A DNA stretch of 64,000 nt from Litoditis marina (Eukaryota > Nematoda > Chromadorea > Rhabditida > Rhabditidae): positions 33,751,279-33,815,278 of the forward strand of contig OZ038434.1 of assembly GCA_964036275.1 (NCBI GenBank). The letters are read 5' to 3'. The translations under genes were made by a program, and so were the position numbers. The first letter of the stretch is position 1. Every line of letters starts with the position of its first letter. This document shows, one piece after another, positions 1 to 15,100 of the stretch. Below the pieces are notes generated by a model. The model was not told the origin of the DNA. It saw nothing but the letters and a program-made list of their open reading frames with translations, and searched no databases.

Positions 1-102
1 TCGAAAATTGGTCGAATTATCGATACTGGTATATGAAGGGGATTATCGTAAATTTAATGTAATTAAAATGGAGTAAAGGGGTATAATAAAAAAAATGCTC
101 AC

Positions 103-3100
103 CTGATTGAGATGACGCGGAACCGAGGTGCTTCTTCGCATCGCCGGTTTGCGTGCCAGATTGGTACGGAGGGCGGGAGCGGCAGTCTGAAAACATAACC
201 CAGTAAACTTGTCCGAATAGTCACAAAAAATTGGAAAACGGGCTATTTTGTCTCCAAAAAATAATCGAATTCATCCATTTTCGCCTCAAAAATGGACTCC
301 TTTTGGTAGTCGGACCTTAATCTGTAAACCAATCTCAACCATATTTTGGAAATATCCAATAATGCAAACGTCATACCCCAGTAAGGTTGTCCGGATAGTC
401 AAAAAAAATGAACGGACTACTTTTTCAAGAAAATTAACGGACTACTTTTTTCAGAATTCCGCCGCCACCCCCCCCCCCCCCCCGAGGAGAGACGAAAACG
501 ACAGACGGAGAAAATATTTTTATTTTTTAATAAAATATTGAATGAAATGAATAAATGTGTATATATCTGTGTTTTGTTTTGTTTGAAATGAATGAATAAT
601 AAATTTTGATAATTGGCTGATAAACTAGAAAAAAGTACAAAAACAAGTGAAGAAATTATAACTATATCATGTATTTAGTTGGTGTGTAGCGTGATGATGT
701 TTTATGTTTGTTGATTTGAAAATCTGATGTTACCGCGCATCAAGTGTAAATAGTTACGGCGTTGGAAAAAATTGCTGATTGACGAAAAAGGTGATAAAAG
801 GCATGCTTATAAAACGATAAAGACCTCATGAACGGATTACTTTTTTTTGCTAGTTAAAACGAGCATCATCGAATTAGTTTGAAAACACAAAAAAAGTAAT
901 CCGTCCGGCTCTAAATTGGCAAAAAAAAACGATTTTTAAATTGTGGCTTTTCAGCCGTTCCGCAACTACGGGAAAACCGTTATAGTCACACTTTGAAAAA
1001 GTGGTTTCTGCGTACGAACGGATTACTTTTTTTTGTTAATCTTATCGAGCATAACTTGTACAACATTTATCGTTCAAAAAAGTAATCCGTTCAACGTTCA
1101 ATATAACGTTTTATTCATGCTTGCGATGGGCGGTATTGCTCTGTGTTGTTCACATGTCGGCGCATTTGTAAACGAATTCATTCAAGTGTGAATGATAAAC
1201 GGACCCAGTTTTTGTAGTCATCATTAGTAGTGACAGCAGAACAGGTGTGATCAACTTGCCGAACACATGTTGACAGTGAAAATACGTGTCCCATGCACCT
1301 ATATGCACACCGCTGGTAAGTATAGATAAATTCTGGCGCACAGCTACAACTTTTATGAAAATTATATTAGCGAAACTTGTCTGAATATATTCTGTCACCA
1401 TACAGTTCTCTCTAAATTAGTAGGTCGAGCACGACAGTGAGCTAGATATGACGGACAGTGGGTGCGGACAGTGCATCCTCAATGTCAATCCACACTGTAG
1501 GTTCAGACTCAGCTTTGAGAAGTTAGAAACATTTCTGCAGTACGTATGTGTAATTCATCACTGTTCAATGAGTATAAGGAAGGTCATCGAAAAAAAACTT
1601 CTTGAACGGTTAGGTGGTTTTGATGATAAAATCGACTTTCGACATGGAAAGGGTTTTCAATGTTCAATATCTTTCCCTAAAAGTATATATAGTCTGTTTC
1701 ACGTACTTATAACACTCTACAGTAATTTACGCGAACTGTAGAAGGTGAAGGACATTGATTGGGGAAACGAACTATACCGTATGTACTGTTGTAGTAAAGA
1801 TTTCTTACTATCACAAATACGCAAACATTAAGAGTGCAAAACTCTTCTACTTCGTTTTTGAGAGTACTTTGAAATAGGAAACAATTTGGTCATTGAAAAG
1901 TTCAATCTGTGACTGTGAAGGTTTCAGTGAGAGTGGAAAGTGATTGATCTTTTACTTCTCCAAGCCTCTCGAACAGTTGGTGGAAGTGTACTGTAGGAGT
2001 GGCGTAAAACAGAGACTTATGGACAGCTTTCACATAACACATATCCTGGTTGCATCATTCCTACTCAGACCCATACAGTACCCTTTTCAGACTTCCATAA
2101 GTTTCAAAGGCTGTTGTTCTAACTTTTTACATACTTCAACTTTCTCCTAAAGATTTTCGAACACTCTTTGTAGTAGGTTATCATTATCATAGTCTCCACG
2201 TTTGTGAATCTGACCGGAAGTTTCAAAATGTTACTGTAGGAGTCTCGGTGAGAATGAAAAACACTATATTATTGAAATTGTCAAGAAACTACTTAAAAGT
2301 CCGCATACTCATCACATAGTGAAGAATATCATATTTGCCTCAGAGAGTTATTGCTATCCCCACTGTGGGAGATTCCGTGAAACTGCAAAAGGCTACACCA
2401 ACTATATTCTAAAATTGTGTTTCTGTCTGTACTATGAAGAGCTATTTATTGTCAGAGACACTCATTTCACTCCTATTGCCCATGTAAGACACTACTTAAA
2501 AGTGTAAGACGCTACAAACTAAAATGCCAACTTGTAGTGTTTCCAACGCACAATTACCTCTACCTGTTTGAACTGCGAGATAATATTCTTTTGTATAGTC
2601 GACACCCCCTACTGAGACTCTTACAGTACAGTTTTGCGTCTTACAATGGCTGTTTTCTAATGCAATATGCAAGCTTCAACTTTGTCAAAAAACATTTCAT
2701 ATACTTATTGAAATAGCTTATCATAATCTAAGGTGAACATGGTTAGCCATTCCGATGATATTGGCGTAATATAAACTGAATTGAAATTTCGTCATCTTAC
2801 TGTAGGAGTCTCAGTACATCACCAGTCTTTATTCAATTGAATACATAAAATGTCAATTAGCTCAAGTGAATGTGACTGTTGTACTCTGTTTGCTAAAAGA
2901 CACTTCCGATATTCATTTTCATTTAATACATCACGGAGATTCATTAATACCAAAGCACACACACATATGGCATTAGCAGTGAAACAAAGGAAGTAGGCAT
3001 GTGAAAAATGAGGTACGCAATCACGTATAGGAAAATGTGCAGCACATGCAAACAAAGGAAGAAGCACCCCACGACACACGTTTCCTAGCATATGAGAACT

Positions 3101-6100
3101 CCACACCTGAAAAAAGTAAGTTGGTTTTCCTAAACATGTCATTCTGCCGAAAACAACCTACTCTCCTAGTGATTGAGTCGATAAAACAGCTTCGAAGAAC
3201 AGGCGATAAAGAAAAGTTTCCAGCTAAAAAATGGTCAATCGCCGGGGGGGAGGTCGTCAGAAAATTTACGCCGGGGGGGGGGGGGAGGTCGTCAGAAAAT
3301 TTACGCCGGGGGGGGGGGGGGGGGAGGTCGTCGAACGGACTACTTTTCTGGTCGAGCGAAAAAAAAAACGGACTACTTTTTTCAGCTTAGTCAGACCTTA
3401 CTGGTGTATGGCAAACGTACACAGAACATGACTATCGATCGTAAAGGCAAAGAGTTGAAAAATTTAGCCACAGCAAAATGATCCGGGCAATTTGCCAGAT
3501 ATCGTAGCAGAAAGTACGATCCTCGAAGTAGTCGAATAGCCAAAAAACGTTCATAAAAACTCTGAACGTAAACGTACCCCCATGCGCGGCAGATTGGGAC
3601 GCGACAGTCTCTGTGGTGGTGGCACCGGCACTCTGTCCCTTACTGCCAGCCGCGGAGGTGCGGCGGCAGGAGGAAGCCGCGGCCTAGCCGTCCAGCGGCT
3701 GCCAGCCGCCCGCAGATCCACCTCGGTACCGCTGCGCTTGCGGTGTAGAAGACCGGCCTCACCAGAACGATTCGTTGGCACGACCACAGCATCTTTCTGA
3801 AAATAGACGCCAATCATACATGCCATACGTGAATTAAACATAAAGTCGAACGAAACTAACTGACAACTGACTATTCGACAAAAAAGCAGTTTTTTTTTAC
3901 ATTCAAACACGTGAAAGTTTGTTGCTTTTGGCCAAAAAGTAGCCCGTTTTTCTATTTTTTCTAGCTATTCGGACAACGTACTATGCTGGGGTATGGTCTT
4001 AGAATTAAAATTTGATTTAATCTTACATAAACTCAAGTGATCCTATGTTAAATCTCACGTGATATTTCTTCATCTTGATCCTAGCAGCTTTTAAAGCCGA
4101 CCGTGACACCTTTTGACTACATTTATAGAGCTGACAGCTGATGATTTTATTCCGGCACAGACACTGTTTTACCATAATTGGATAGAAATTATACTTGAAG
4201 CAATGATTACCCCTTTTTTGCCGATTGCACGTTCGTTTCACGTCCACTAACAAGTTACAGACCTTGGAGCGAACTTTCCTTACAACTTTTTTTTTCCGAT
4301 CACTTTTTTTGTTTCGCGTTATTCTTGGACGCCAATGATTCAATGAAGATTCAATATACAAAAAACTATCGAGCCAAGGAAAAGTTATCGCGCTAAAATA
4401 GTGGGTTAAAGATCAAGGAAACCGCTTGTTTGGGAACCACCCGTGAGCCGTAAGTTTTGTGAACACAACAATTGATTCCAGTTTGCCCAACGGTAAAGAC
4501 AATTCGACAAAAAGTAGTCCGTTTTTAGACGTGAAAATTGGTGATTTTGCAACAAAAATTATCAGATGTTGTCCTTTTTTTGGTGAAAAAATAGCCCGTT
4601 TATCCATTTTTCTTGCTATTTGGACAGCTCCCTGTCACTTTCTAATGTCTCTCATGATAATAACCGTTATAATTGCGTCTAGCGTCTTATAGCCAGTGCT
4701 TTTCGCTTGATACATTACTCATTGTACCGTATAGTCAAAATCTCAAAGGAGAAAATAGAGACATAACATGTTGAAAACATCAAAAACTTTTGAAACTGAA
4801 CGCATAATCATTTCAGATAGTTCAAATCGAAGCGAGTAATGTGTCGAAACGGTCAAAATTTGAACTCAATTACATCCGCCTAAGTCGCGTAAACCCCCAA
4901 AAACGCCGCTGATCATTAAAAATAAAAGTAATATTGCCATTTACAACGTTATGGCAGAACTGCAGAAAATGAAGAAAGAACATTAATCCTGATTACTGAA
5001 ACCAACTAAGAATATAACCAGTGGTGACAACATCAATCTACAACAAATGGAGCAAATGTGAGAACTTCCGCTTTTAAACAGAATTTAATATCCACATCAT
5101 CATGGCTTTCATACACAAATATGCACACTTATATCTAGTCAAATTTTCCATTTCCAACTAATTTCAGATAAAAGTTTATCCACCTTTTCTCACAAAGACA
5201 CATTGGGCCACATTATGAACGTCAGGGGGTCAGACACTACATCAGAGAGAAAAATAGTCAACTCTCGTTCTTCAAAAGTTGCAATACTCACGTATCATCC
5301 CTAATTTCACTTCACAAAACCGTCTTACTACTCCTACAAATCAATGCAATCCGAGATTAGCGGCTGGAAACACTATTTGAAGGTGTAAACAACCCTATAT
5401 TTCGTAACTTCCTCTGGCATCATGCCAATTTCAATTCCGTTGCCAATCCCATCATTCACATGACGGTTGTTTTCGTTTTTCTCCCGGGTGGTATAGGGCG
5501 GGAGGACAGGGAGAGAAATCACGTGTGCCTCGCTCACAATAAACTTCAGAGAGCCATTCTTTCTCTTTTTCCGTTCTCGAACAAAGTGGCACTGTTATCA
5601 CATGAATCTTTCTATATTCCGTTCAGTTTCAACAAATTCTTCAATTTGCCAGGTCTTACGTAGTTCATTCATTCTATTACAATTGATTCAATGCGTTTCG
5701 AAGTAGTAACAAGTGTTTCAATGCCATCAGCTTTGGGCAACTTTCTCAACCGGAATATCGGTGAACTCAAGTAAGTAGGTACCCACTGCCATGTAAGGTT
5801 TCTAAACTTCCAACTATCAAGCGAAGAAAGGAATCGTGAGTTCACATCTCTTTAACCGTAACTCCTCAACTTTCGAATAAACCATGATCAGTGTTCTATT
5901 TCACAATGTGAGAGAAAAGTTATATTAGAAAACCTTGAAAACTATCGCACTTCATCCCTTGTTCGTATCGCTCCATAAAATTTCTTGAAATTCTTTACTA
6001 AAAGGTTCAAATACCTAGTCTCGAAACACGTCAACAAGATCCACTTCTCAAGAACAGTACCACACACTGATAAACCTTGTTTTGTTCCGCATCTGCTTAC

Positions 6101-9100
6101 TTTCGTCTTGTTTCTCCCCGATCTCTGTGCTGTAACCCAGTCTTGGCCAGTAGCCAATGTCCATTTATCGGCGGCGGCGGGAGAGAGGTTGTTTTGAAGG
6201 AACGCGACGCGAGCGGCCGCGCGTCGCGTCGCTAGCCACCAGGTGGCTAGTGGGCGTGGCTTGGCACTGGACACTGGTCATTAGAGCCGCGTCCATTGGT
6301 CAGCGCCGGCCTCGCCTACTAACCCCCTCCCTCGTCAGTTGCCCTTTCAGCGTCCCCCCCCCCCCCCCTCTCTCTCCCAACCACTACCTAAATATCACTA
6401 GCCACACTCAATCCCATCTAGTTTTTATATTGATATATATGGTAATCTAAGAGTTAACTGTTTATAAAAACTAGAAAGACTGCGCGTGACTAATAGTATT
6501 TAGGTAGGTAGTGGTAGTTTAGTCGACTAGTTACACGTAAACACACACCTTGCAGCTAAAACTGTGTTAGTAGTCGATATCTGATTACATGGAATTTAGG
6601 ACATCCAGTCGCGCAGCACAGCATCTAGGTCACATCGCAGAATCAGTTTCTGTTCATCACACTCCCGAATAGTTTTTGCATTCCTAGTAGCACATTCCTA
6701 ACAGGCTGTGATGTGTTCTTCATCTAATTCCCCTCCAATAAATGATGATTGTTCGACTCGAGCTATGCATTTCGTGTACAATACAACCTGTACCCGTAAT
6801 GTACATAGCTTGGGTCGCGCGTCTTCACGAAATCACGCAAATGTTTCACCGTTCTAGTACTATCTATACTAGACAATGTTGAAATGGTAACTTCCCGTTC
6901 AACCATACATCCAATTAAGCATTCAATAGCTCGCGTGTGTAGAAAACATACATGATCACTGTAAGTCTATCCCAATCACACTAAGTAACTGAGTGCTATT
7001 AGCTTAGCTAATAGTCTTCCACTACCCCGACCGCGTTGTCCTTGGCTCGTCGCCGTGGCACAGTTAAGGTTGGGGGGTGGCATAGTAGCGTCCCTACCCC
7101 CCCCCCCCCTCCACCCCCCGTATCGATTATTTGACATATGCTAATGCGCGGGCGTGGTGTCCCCAATCGGCCACCAGGTCACCACCCTGCCAAGCAAACC
7201 CCCCCCCCCCCGCGCTCGACCACTAGCCGGCCGCCTGACCCGTGACCCCAAACCTTGTTTACGCGGCCCGCCCGCCTATCTTATCGACTGACCTCATCTA
7301 TTGTTTTGCACTAATCATAGGGGGGCTGTGAGAGGGGATTTACTGCTGCGTCCCCCCCTCCTATATAGATAGATTACTACTGTGCTTTACCCCCCCCCCC
7401 CCAAACAATTCCGACTGGGTTAGGATCATTACATTCGGGTTTACAAGTTGACGACTGTACCCGTAATGATAATGATTCACACCTCGTTTGGAAACATAAA
7501 CTCCCCCCCCCCCCCCCCACATAATAATTCCCGTGCAAAACGGGTCTTCGACTGTGTGCTCTCGTGTGTACGTCTTGAGCTATACCCGTAGCCACATGGT
7601 TCGAAGACCCCGGTGGCAATCATAGTCTATTTCACTCCTACGTGTATCTAAGAAGTTGGGGTGTTGGAGAAGGGAAATGGGCATGTCTCGAAGGGAAGAT
7701 CTGCTGCTCAAATGACGAATAACTGTTAGCAAAGGTACAGGAAAAGATGGGGAACTGAAAAGCTTATGGAGAAAACACAGAAAACAAGTAATAATGAAGT
7801 TTTGAGTTATTCCGATTTACTTATACGAGAAGAGAAAGAACTTTACGTTCCGTTTGTAAACGGAAAAAGTTAGGACCAATGAGTGAGAAAAATCGGTCTA
7901 TTTAACAATTTGAAGCGAATCGTGGCTCGAAAAGGACTAGGGGTGGCGAAACTATTAACGAATTCGGTAATTTTGGCTACTATTCACAGCTCACATGTGC
8001 AGAGTGCCGACTTTCTGAGCAGTAGGTTAACTAGATACGAAATAACTGAGGATTCAGCAGTTAGATAAGTTTTATTCACTAATTGGAGTCCTGGAAACAC
8101 AACAAAGGTATCACCAATATGATTGATTGTGCCACGAACTACGTATTAGTCACATTCAAGGCATTATTTCCACAAACACCTCAAAATAGATATAACGGAA
8201 ACTCTGAAACACCCTGGGTATCACACTCACAGTCACGAATGTGTATCCTGGGAAAAGCCCGTAGTATAAAAATTCTACGCCGGATAAGCTTCTCAAGTTA
8301 TTGGCTCATAGCATTTAAATACCTTCCCACCTGCACCTGCAAGTATTGTTACCGCTTACCGGTTACCCAATGAAACATTTTATTTGTAAATATTTACCAC
8401 AATACAAGTGGTTCCTTGTACGTCGCATGTGCACAGTTCAGTCACCTTGTCTAGATCTAGATAGGCAGAAAACCACGGAGAACCAGGAACATGTTTCGAC
8501 CAAATCCAAAAACCTGTGACTTTTTTGCCAAAACCACGATTTTGAGGGTTTCAAATCGATAAACGGGTCCCGTTTTGAAAGTCTGAAGTTTCGTTACTGA
8601 AGTATGAAGATCATGAAACTTTGTCGATTAATTAAAATTAGAAACGTGTTACTCAATGCCTTTCTGAACGATAACCAGTTCTTACTGGTGTATTATACTT
8701 TGTTTTATCCATCCTTATACCCATTGAAGTACCCTTTAGAGTTTCAACATAACACTGTGAAGAGCAATAAGTACGGCAACCAGACTATACGAGCACTGTC
8801 TAATGTTTGTACCCGGGACCGTCTAGACTGTCTCTTCACTACCGTACCGCGCATTTTGATATGAAATAGCACTTTTCACGTGGTGGAATTCAAAATGCGG
8901 ACCCCAATTTCGCCAAGTGGCCGCCTTACTGATCACCGTTCAATGTTTGTAACCGAAATTCCAGGAACGAACTCCTTTTCGCCAGTACCGTAAAATGTGC
9001 TTAATTTGAGGTCAAAATCATGATTTCAATTTCAGCTATTTAGGTCTATTATTATGTACTATGTGAAGACTATCTGATGTTTGTGCCCGAGACCGTCTAG

Positions 9101-12100
9101 AATATCTCTCTACTACCGTACCGCGCATTCCTTCCTTCCGATACGTGACCCCAAGGGTTGACCTCATCGATATATCAGCATTGTAATATGCAATAAACAA
9201 GTGGTGTGTGTCTGCACATAGGGGGTTAGGGGGGTGGTCTCGTGTCCAATCCCCCCCCCCCCAAGAGGTCAGCTGGACCCCCTTTCTCTCGCTCTCTCTC
9301 TCTCTTTATCCGCCACTGCCCGTCACCAATGCCATTGACCGGAACATAAGGGGGGATTAGAGAGGGAGGGTAGAGGGATATATAGAGGGATGCAGGAGAA
9401 AGGGAGAAGGAGGAACAGAGAGAGAGGAAGCGGAGAAAGAGAGAGGGGATACGAGAGAGAAAGAAGAGAGATGAGAGAGAGAGGAAGGGTAGAGGGATAT
9501 AGAGAGAGATGGGGGAGAAAAGAGAAAGGGAGAGAGTGAGGGGAAAAAAGAGAAGTAAGAAAAAAGAGATGGGGAGTGAGGGGAAGAAAGGAAGAGGGAG
9601 TGGAGAGAGGTAGCTGTACACCGGAACTACGTACGACCTCAAATTAATCGGACACAAGATAAACCTCATTCTACCTAATGTTAATGAAATTCACTTTCAC
9701 AATTGCAATAGTACTGCTTTGACGAAAAATCTCCGAACCGCCGATATCTATGATGAATAAAATATAAATATTTGTCTTCCAACTAATATTAAATGTCATT
9801 AGAAAACCTTTACCAAATAGCACGCTAACAAAAGGCACTGTTGAGATTATGCGAACAATTTAGAAAATGTAGCACATTATTACGACTAGGTCGGCGATTT
9901 CAGGTATATAGTACTAATATATTGATGTATACTCAGAGAAAAGCAAGGAAGCAACTCACGTGAGAAATGCTTTTTGAGTCCATGCACCATTAATTTTGTA
10001 CGGATAGCCACAAAAATTAGAGGACGGACTACTTCTCCGCCAAATTCGGGGAAACTTTACCTAAGTTTCATGCGAAATCATGAATTCTCAGATTTTCACG
10101 TCTTTAAATCAAATAACGGACTCATTTCTGTCGAATAGTCGGACCTTATTGGCGTATGATTAGTCCACTATACATTACCAAATAGTTGGTCATTTGCTAA
10201 TTTCTTGGGCACCAGGGAAAACTCATTCAAAAATAAAACTCATTACAGGAAATCTCATTGAGAGTTGAAACTCATTAACTTATTTTTAGTCAGGAATTCC
10301 AAAATGCCAAAAAATTTGAAAGTTGATTTTTGCTTTTCTCTACCTTCATGTACTTAATGAGATTTATTTTTGAATGAGATATACTTTAATGAGTTTTATT
10401 TCTGAATGAGTTTTTCTGGTTGCGCATTTCTTGAAACCACAGGTGAATTAGCTAGATGCCAGTAGAACTAGTGTATCAACGTGCCTAACCTCGAAAAGAA
10501 GTACTAAATCCTGCGAATCAGATAATTGGAATTTGAAATAAAACAGATTTCGGTTCAGAAAATAAATACGATCTTGAGCTTGAGAAAAGTGAGAAAACAA
10601 GTATGATCGCTTTCTCTACACATGCTCACGATTCTACGTTGCTAGGAAACAAAGAAACTTTTTTATATTTTAAACATTACTTCTACGAACAATGTACATA
10701 TATATAGCGGAAGAAGACGGTAGTTTCGTTTGAAAAGGTTTCAAGTAAAGCAGAAAATCACACTCCAGTTCTTCAAATAGCCGAAATTCCCTGAACAGAC
10801 TCACTTCTCGTCGAAATCGAAAGAAATGGCATTTTTCTAATGCAAAACCGAGAACTTCACCGAATCTTTGACCAAAAAGCGAGTTCGTTTTGGTAGAAAA
10901 GTCACACCATGATGGTATAGGTCACCGAAAACCGTCCTAATGATTTTCAGGAAGAATCGTGAAAAGTCTATTGCATTACGAGAGATACGCACATAATACG
11001 CAATTAGTCCGAACTACGACGCACCATGTCTCTTGTACAAGGAAAGAGCTGAAAAGTGATAAAATTATGAAGCGAAAGTTCAACCTAGGTTGGCGCCAGA
11101 GTAACCCGAAAACAGATACTAACAATAAATCATTAGATTACACCAGTTAATTCCGCCTCCATAGCTCCAATAGATATGATATCATTCAATCTGAGTAATC
11201 TATAGTCCACTAATTTCAGTTCTATAAGACGCTTTCACATACACTCACTCGAACAACTTTACACCCCATTACACTGTTCTAGAGTTTAGAGTACAGGATG
11301 ACAAACATTAAAAACCGATCTATAGTCACTGATCCGCATATCCAGACCGTTGAAGAGTGGAAAATCCCCCAGTCAGTTTACCAGTGTAATTGCCCTTGAA
11401 TTCAGTCACACCAAACCATTCTTCTCCGAGACAACAGCGTGAACCCACACAGCAGCTTACTTTTTCTTAAAATAAAAATTATCTTTGAATATCACGTCCC
11501 CAGTGTGCGCAACATCTTGATCATACACCAGCAAGGTGGTCCGAATAGTCAGAAGGTTACGAAAAACGGACTACTTTTCAGCCGAAAACATGAAAAACCG
11601 TCTACTTTGGATAAAAAAAAATATATATTTTCACTTGTTCACATCTGAAAACAGCTTACTTTTTGTCGCTTAGTCAGACCTTACTGGTGTATGATCTTAA
11701 TAATCAGGTGTTTTCAGGTCGGCAAATGTATCATTACATAGTAGACATTTATTTATGTGTGATAATCAGGTCTTTAAGATGGCATAACCAGAAAAGTCAG
11801 CTGACGTAGGCATGGACCTCCAATCGTGTGCTTCGAACCGAAACTGCTTCAGATAATAGCTTGCGGCAGTCCCGCAGAAGCAGAACACCCGCGCGAAGCA
11901 ACCAAACCAGCTACACAAATCCGAGGAACTGCGAGTTTGCCTGAGATGTGTCACGTATCGCTGGTAGCAGTTCGGGGTTGACCAAGAGACCCAGCTGACC
12001 GAGTTTGTAGTTTGATCTCGTTGTTTGCCGGTTGAAAATAGCAAATTATGGCGTGTTTCGAGATCAAACTACAACTCAGCTATGGTCATCCGATCATCCC

Positions 12101-15100
12101 CTACCATACACTCCTCCCAAAACAACCGTAAACGGTTCCCTCGTCCGCTGTGTCTGTACTTTGAACCTTGGAAAAAGTGTCGAGATCAAACATCAAACTA
12201 CAACCTGATACTATATTATGCGACCACTTCAGCCGCTAGCAGTTCGGCGTTGTCCAGCGGTCCAAAAAAAAACGATTGGTTGTGTGATCCCGTTGTTTGG
12301 CGGTTCAAAACAGGAAATTATGGCGTGTTTCTAGATCAAACTACGACACTGAGATCACATAATGACACCACGTACCGGCAGCTCGCGGTTGACCAGTGGC
12401 CCCAGATAGCCGACTCTCTGTCTCTGACTCAGTCCGCCACTCAGCATCGAAGAACCATCGGATGACTCGTCGTAGTGGCTAGAGCCCAGCATACTCTGGC
12501 TACTTGGCCTGAAATCATACACCAGTAAGGTCCGACTAAGCGACAAAAATTAGTCCGTTTTCAGATGTAAACAAGTGAAAATTTATGAATTTTTTTATCA
12601 AAAGTAGACCGATTTTCATGTTTTCGGGTAAAAAGTAGTCCGGTTTTCGAATTTTTCTGACTAATCGGACAACCTTGCTGGTGCATGAATAAGGTCAAAT
12701 ACGTGATATTGATGATTTTGCATCAAAATAGATTAATTTACTCGTTTCCGGCGAGAATGTAGCCCGTTTGCCGCCTTTTTCAGGCCATTCGAACAACCTT
12801 ACTGGCTACTTTGCAACCTGAAAAAGCCAAATAGGTATCATAGGGAAATTTGAACTTTTACGGTTACTTGCCCGGAAATGAATGGAAAATCAGCAACTTC
12901 TGATGCGGAACCAGGAAACTCAGACCTATTTTAATGCTTGATATTGCCAGAATTCTCATATGAAAATTTAGCAATTCTGATACTGATGGTAAGTTAAGAA
13001 GTTAAACCTTAACCGACAACCTAGCTAATTTTGACGAATAACTAGAGCCTGCACAAATAAGAACATTCAGGACCCCTTTTGGCCAATGCATGACAATTGA
13101 GCAACTTCTGATGCAAAATAAGAAGACTTGACGCCTGCAAATTCCCCAATATCGAAAATGTTGCAAATTTGACGTAATTTAATCGAGAAACAGCGCTGGA
13201 TTTAGTTATTTATTTCTAGCCATATTGCCTGAACATCTCATATTCATAAAATGCTCACTCTTGTGTAGATCCTATCGATTGGGCATATCGATTCGGCTGC
13301 CGGCTACGGTCACCGACCACATCTACCTGTAATCAGAAAAGAGGTTGGCAGGTTAGGCACCAGCTCCATACACCATAAAGGTCCGAATAATTCCACGAAA
13401 AGTAATAAAAAATAATTCCATACTCCGTTTTTAGATCGGAATACGTGGATATTGAAGTTTTGTGCAGAAACAGACAAATCATCCCGTTTTGGGCGTAAAA
13501 GAAGGCCATTTTTCCGCCCATCCGGAGAATTTCACTGAGGTATGACCAGCTCAACGTATCACACGCCAGGTATGACCACAAAGTTTCCCGACTTTACGAT
13601 CTTCCCTTCACCTAGGTAACCATCTCCGTTTTTAGATTGTAAAATCCATTAAACGAATGAACCCAGAAATGTTTAAAATAAGTTATGCCCCCCCCCCCTA
13701 GTCCGATCGCCGATCCCCTATTGAAGGAATAGTTAAGAATCGCCCGGTCAGTTAAGTAAAGTATCGCACTTATTGTAGATCATAACAAAGAAAAATGAAG
13801 TGAAACGAACCACTGCCGCGGCCACCTTTCTTTCGAGAGCGTTGATCATGTCGTCGCGCAGTCGGAGTTCTCTTCGAAGACGGTCAATTTCACGCTGAAA
13901 TTACAATATTTTAAAAACTTTCACAAAATTTGACCTTTTCTGGCTACTTGCACTGAAAACTCCCTAATTTGCACAACACAATATTTGAAATTTGACAACT
14001 TTGATGGAGGAAAAGGTTAGATTTCGAAAAACAGCCTCAATTATTGTTTGCATTCGCTAGACGTGTCTATAGTCAATGCCAGTACTAAAACAGACCCTAC
14101 AAAATTACGGGGGGGGGGGGTCATCTATCGGTAAAAACTAACTGCCAGTGCCAGCCAACCAGAAAAAAACCAGCTCACACCAGAGAATTGGGATGAAAAA
14201 AGACCCATTTATGGATCATAGTGCATAGTCAGACCTTCCGGTGTATGAATTCAACCAATTACACAATTCCACTACCAGATTCCAGGAAAAACCGAGGCAA
14301 CTTACCGACTTTTCGTCGAGTGCACGACGTTGATCTTCTATCTCCACCGACTTTTCTTCGATCTCCCTTTTTCTACTGAAATGAAAAAGGTTATGAACCA
14401 CAAACCCTAATCCGCAAAACTCTAAACCCGAATCGAATTAGAATTCATTGAGAGCTATAACCAGAACCTAATTACCAAAGTAACTGACGCACCATACCAT
14501 TTTAAAACTCAAAAGTATGATTCTACATTTGAAAACCCCGTTTTTGATTGAAATGCACCATTGTGGCTCAAAAAATAGCAAACAGAACAAAGTATACAAG
14601 TGTGATTACTAGTTGAAAGTTGAAAGTGCGGACCCACCTCTGAAGCTTCTCCCGAAGTGTCGCTTGCACTCCCTCGTTCAACTCCCTTTGCTGGTCCATT
14701 ACGTTGGTTAAATGAACGAGATCTGAAAACAACTAATTACAGTCAACAGTCGCAGTCTTTGAATAGAAATACGTTGAAACTAAGTAAATACTAAACATGT
14801 TTTTGCACCAAAAATGGGCGAATCGTCCTAGTATTGGCAAAAGGCCTTCCAGTCGAGATTCAGTAATTTAGTGATGTCTGGTAATAACTAATAACTCTCA
14901 ACTCTCCGTGGTTACCGTCTTCAAATTCAAATACGTTAAAACTCGTCATATGCCAATAAAATGTGCAAATCATCCTGTTGAAAAAAAACTCTTTTTGGAA
15001 TTGCTCGGACATCTTTACTTTACTCATCTTTGAGTAGGGAATCTACCACACACCAGTGATGTACGTCTGTTCTTGATTTTTAATAAAAGAAATAGGCAAT

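Larger units (their letters stand above)
3797..12375. other. 8.6 kb intron (or intergenic gap) of the minus-strand gene; no coding exon seen
   Basis: I see no exon with paired splice sites and sustained coding bias here. Contents in order: decayed foldback elements of the CATACACCAGTAAGG family, an ordinary AT-rich stretch, a GC-rich promoter-like block (about 6150-7300), C-run rich DNA to 7530, a 55-base repeated segment (8800-8852 and 9075-9130), GA-rich simple sequence (9270-9600), an ATGAGTTTTATTT inverted repeat element (10205-10425) and further foldbacks. The largest frame, 9226-9669 on the minus strand, is an artefact of the GA tract. Confidence 0.5.

Noticed and set aside
1448..2507. 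Several frames of 60-97 codons
   Set aside because: No recognisable motif or splice sites. The area shows remnants of CTACAGTA-type foldbacks such as ACTGTAGGAGTCTCGGTGAG.
9226..9669. A 147-codon minus-strand frame rich in Leu, Ser and Phe
   Set aside because: Translation of a GA/CT tract, with no splice or start context.
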